This document shows positions 62,905-64,000 of a stretch of 64,000 bases of DNA, one piece after another (position 1 is the first letter of the stretch; every line of letters begins with the position of its first letter). The notes under the pieces are model-generated. The model worked only from the letters and a program-made list of their open reading frames with translations, did no database searches and was not told where the DNA came from. Origin of the DNA: Siphlonurus alternatus (Eukaryota > Arthropoda > Insecta > Ephemeroptera > Siphlonuridae); contig OX463778.1 of the NCBI GenBank assembly GCA_949825025.1, positions 50,988,829 through 51,052,828 of the forward strand, read 5' to 3'. Both the position numbers and the translations under genes were made by a program.

Positions 62905-63215
62905 TCAAGGTGGGGTAAAGGGTGGGGTTTAGTTAGGGAACTGATGGTGGCCACGGCTTGTTACACGACCCGGCATTCACTGAGGTGAGACTGAGGGAAC
63001 CGTGGAAAACCTCAGTCAGGACGGACACCTCTACTTTTTATCAATGAACCAAAGTGATATCCAAAGCTTGCGGAACCACACACAAGTGCATCATTGCACT
63101 GGGTGTAAGGCGAGACGAATTTACCCCAGGGAGGGATCAATGTACTCTTTACTTGAAACGGTCAATTAACGAGAAACAGCCAATGCACTGTGCCATACTT
63201 AATTTCTTTTACTGA
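62905..63215 (-). mobile_element. SINE copy with deleted 5S core
   Basis: Same body as the 62-kb copy (GAGGTTTTCCACGGTTCCCT, CCCTGGGGTAAATTCGTCTC) but more diverged. On the plus strand AACGGTCA is followed at once by ATTAACGAGAA, so about 55 bases of the 5S-like part are missing. The 3' end is degenerate. Confidence 0.75.
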
Positions 63216-63420
63216 AACCTAACTTTCTCGTTTACATTTATATTTACCAAATACATCCAAGTTTACTACATATTGTAAGAAAAAAACTTGAAAGTACCGG
63301 TACTGTAGATGCAAATTTAACAAGTTAACTATTCAATGTAAACTATAGGGTTGCAGTCTTGTAAATCAAGAGTTAAAATTAACTAAAAAAAAAAAAAACT
63401 TTCAACATAGTTGTGCTTAC

Positions 63421-63522
63421 CTGGGCCAAGTCTGCATTGAGTCCTATGCGTCCTTGATCCCCAAAGGACGGGTGTCAAGATGCACAAAAATTTTCGTGCA
63501 TTGTTCGGGAACTGGCGTCACT
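63421..63522 (-). other. Possible non-coding (5' UTR) exon, minus strand
   Basis: A GC-richer 102-nt block is bounded on the minus strand by a good acceptor (GTTGTGACTGCAG) and a perfect CAG|GTAAGC donor. All three frames contain a stop, so it cannot be an internal coding exon; only a short frame from an ATG near its 3' end stays open. It could be a 5' UTR exon of a minus-strand gene, perhaps a distant srp promoter 25 kb upstream of exon 1, or chance. Confidence 0.3.
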
Positions 63523-64000
63523 CTGCAGTCACAACCTGAACAAATGAATGACACAAAAATAAATTTTCTGAAATTCCTCTTAATTAATCATTCAATAATA
63601 TCAAGTTCAGTACACTGTCAGTAAATTATACTAATAATAATAATTTTTTTAATAATATACAGTAGCTTATACTTGGTTAAAATTTGCTTATGTATGACAA
63701 CTTCAGAAGGACTTATATAAATACATCAATTTACAGGGAAATAAGTCTGAGCGAAGCTTTCACCCAAACACAGTTAAAAAAAATCGGTTGTTATGCTCGT
63801 TTTTACCATATTGTACATCTAAACGTCTTTCCGTAAACTCTGCCCAGAGCACAAAGAGCTCGAAAGTATTCAGAATACCAGAAGTCATCTACACTGCACT
63901 TTCTACTCTATCCTTTGAGCTGTAGAGTAAGAAAGTATGATAAAACAAATGTACTGGTATGCATACTGTACACCAAGCAGGGTTACTAATATACAAACCT

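Larger units (their letters stand above)
56462..63420. other. Region right of exon 3 of the plus-strand gene
   Basis: Mostly repeats: A-type elements at 56622 and 60081, a GAAACAC dyad array at 57793, fold-backs at 57944, 58311 and 59586, B-type copies at 61203 and 61703, and SINE copies at 61946 and 62905. It is probably an intron of the plus-strand gene. I could not identify the next exon. Confidence 0.5.

Overview
This is an AT-rich animal nuclear genome window with introns and no bacterial features. It is dominated by one long minus-strand gene that I identify as the arthropod GATA factor serpent (srp). The identification rests on two C-X2-C-X17-C-X2-C GATA zinc fingers, a TRKRKPK basic tail, an LQNSSV motif upstream, and above all two alternative exons in front of the C-finger. 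That last layout matches Drosophila srp, which makes a two-finger (SrpNC) and a one-finger (SrpC) form. The organism is most likely an insect, or another arthropod; I cannot name the order.

srp reads from about 38.3 kb down to 1.5 kb and runs off the left edge. The inferred coding exons are 38293-38206 (start), 19019-17564, 14410-14247, 13557-13183, then either 5392-5193 (N-finger, '4A') or 4902-4733 (no finger, '4B'), then 3031-2867 (C-finger) and 1645-1537 (basic tail). Every junction is phase-compatible. This gives about 852 codons for the two-finger form and 842 for the one-finger form before the missing C-terminal exons. 4A and 4B both enter in phase 1 and leave in phase 0, so including both, or neither, shifts the frame. 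Intron 1 is 19.2 kb and the intron before 4A is 7.8 kb; both hold GC-richer islands that could be enhancers.

From 38.5 to 53.3 kb I see no convincing gene, only AT-rich DNA, repeats and a few GC-rich islands. A second, plus-strand gene starts near 53.5 kb. Three phase-matched exons (53507-53529, 55166-55538, 56258-56461) encode the first 200 residues of a protein I do not recognise. It probably continues to the right or beyond the window. A possible non-coding minus-strand exon lies at 63522-63421.

The rest is repeats. There is a 1.64-kb hairpin with 736-bp arms (22015-23651). A related group of 0.1-0.4 kb fold-back elements, three subfamilies sharing one core, has eleven copies. There are several other small fold-back elements, three copies of a SINE whose head derives from 5S rRNA, and long (GA)n and (AT)n microsatellites. 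The non-autonomous elements have no transposase in the window.
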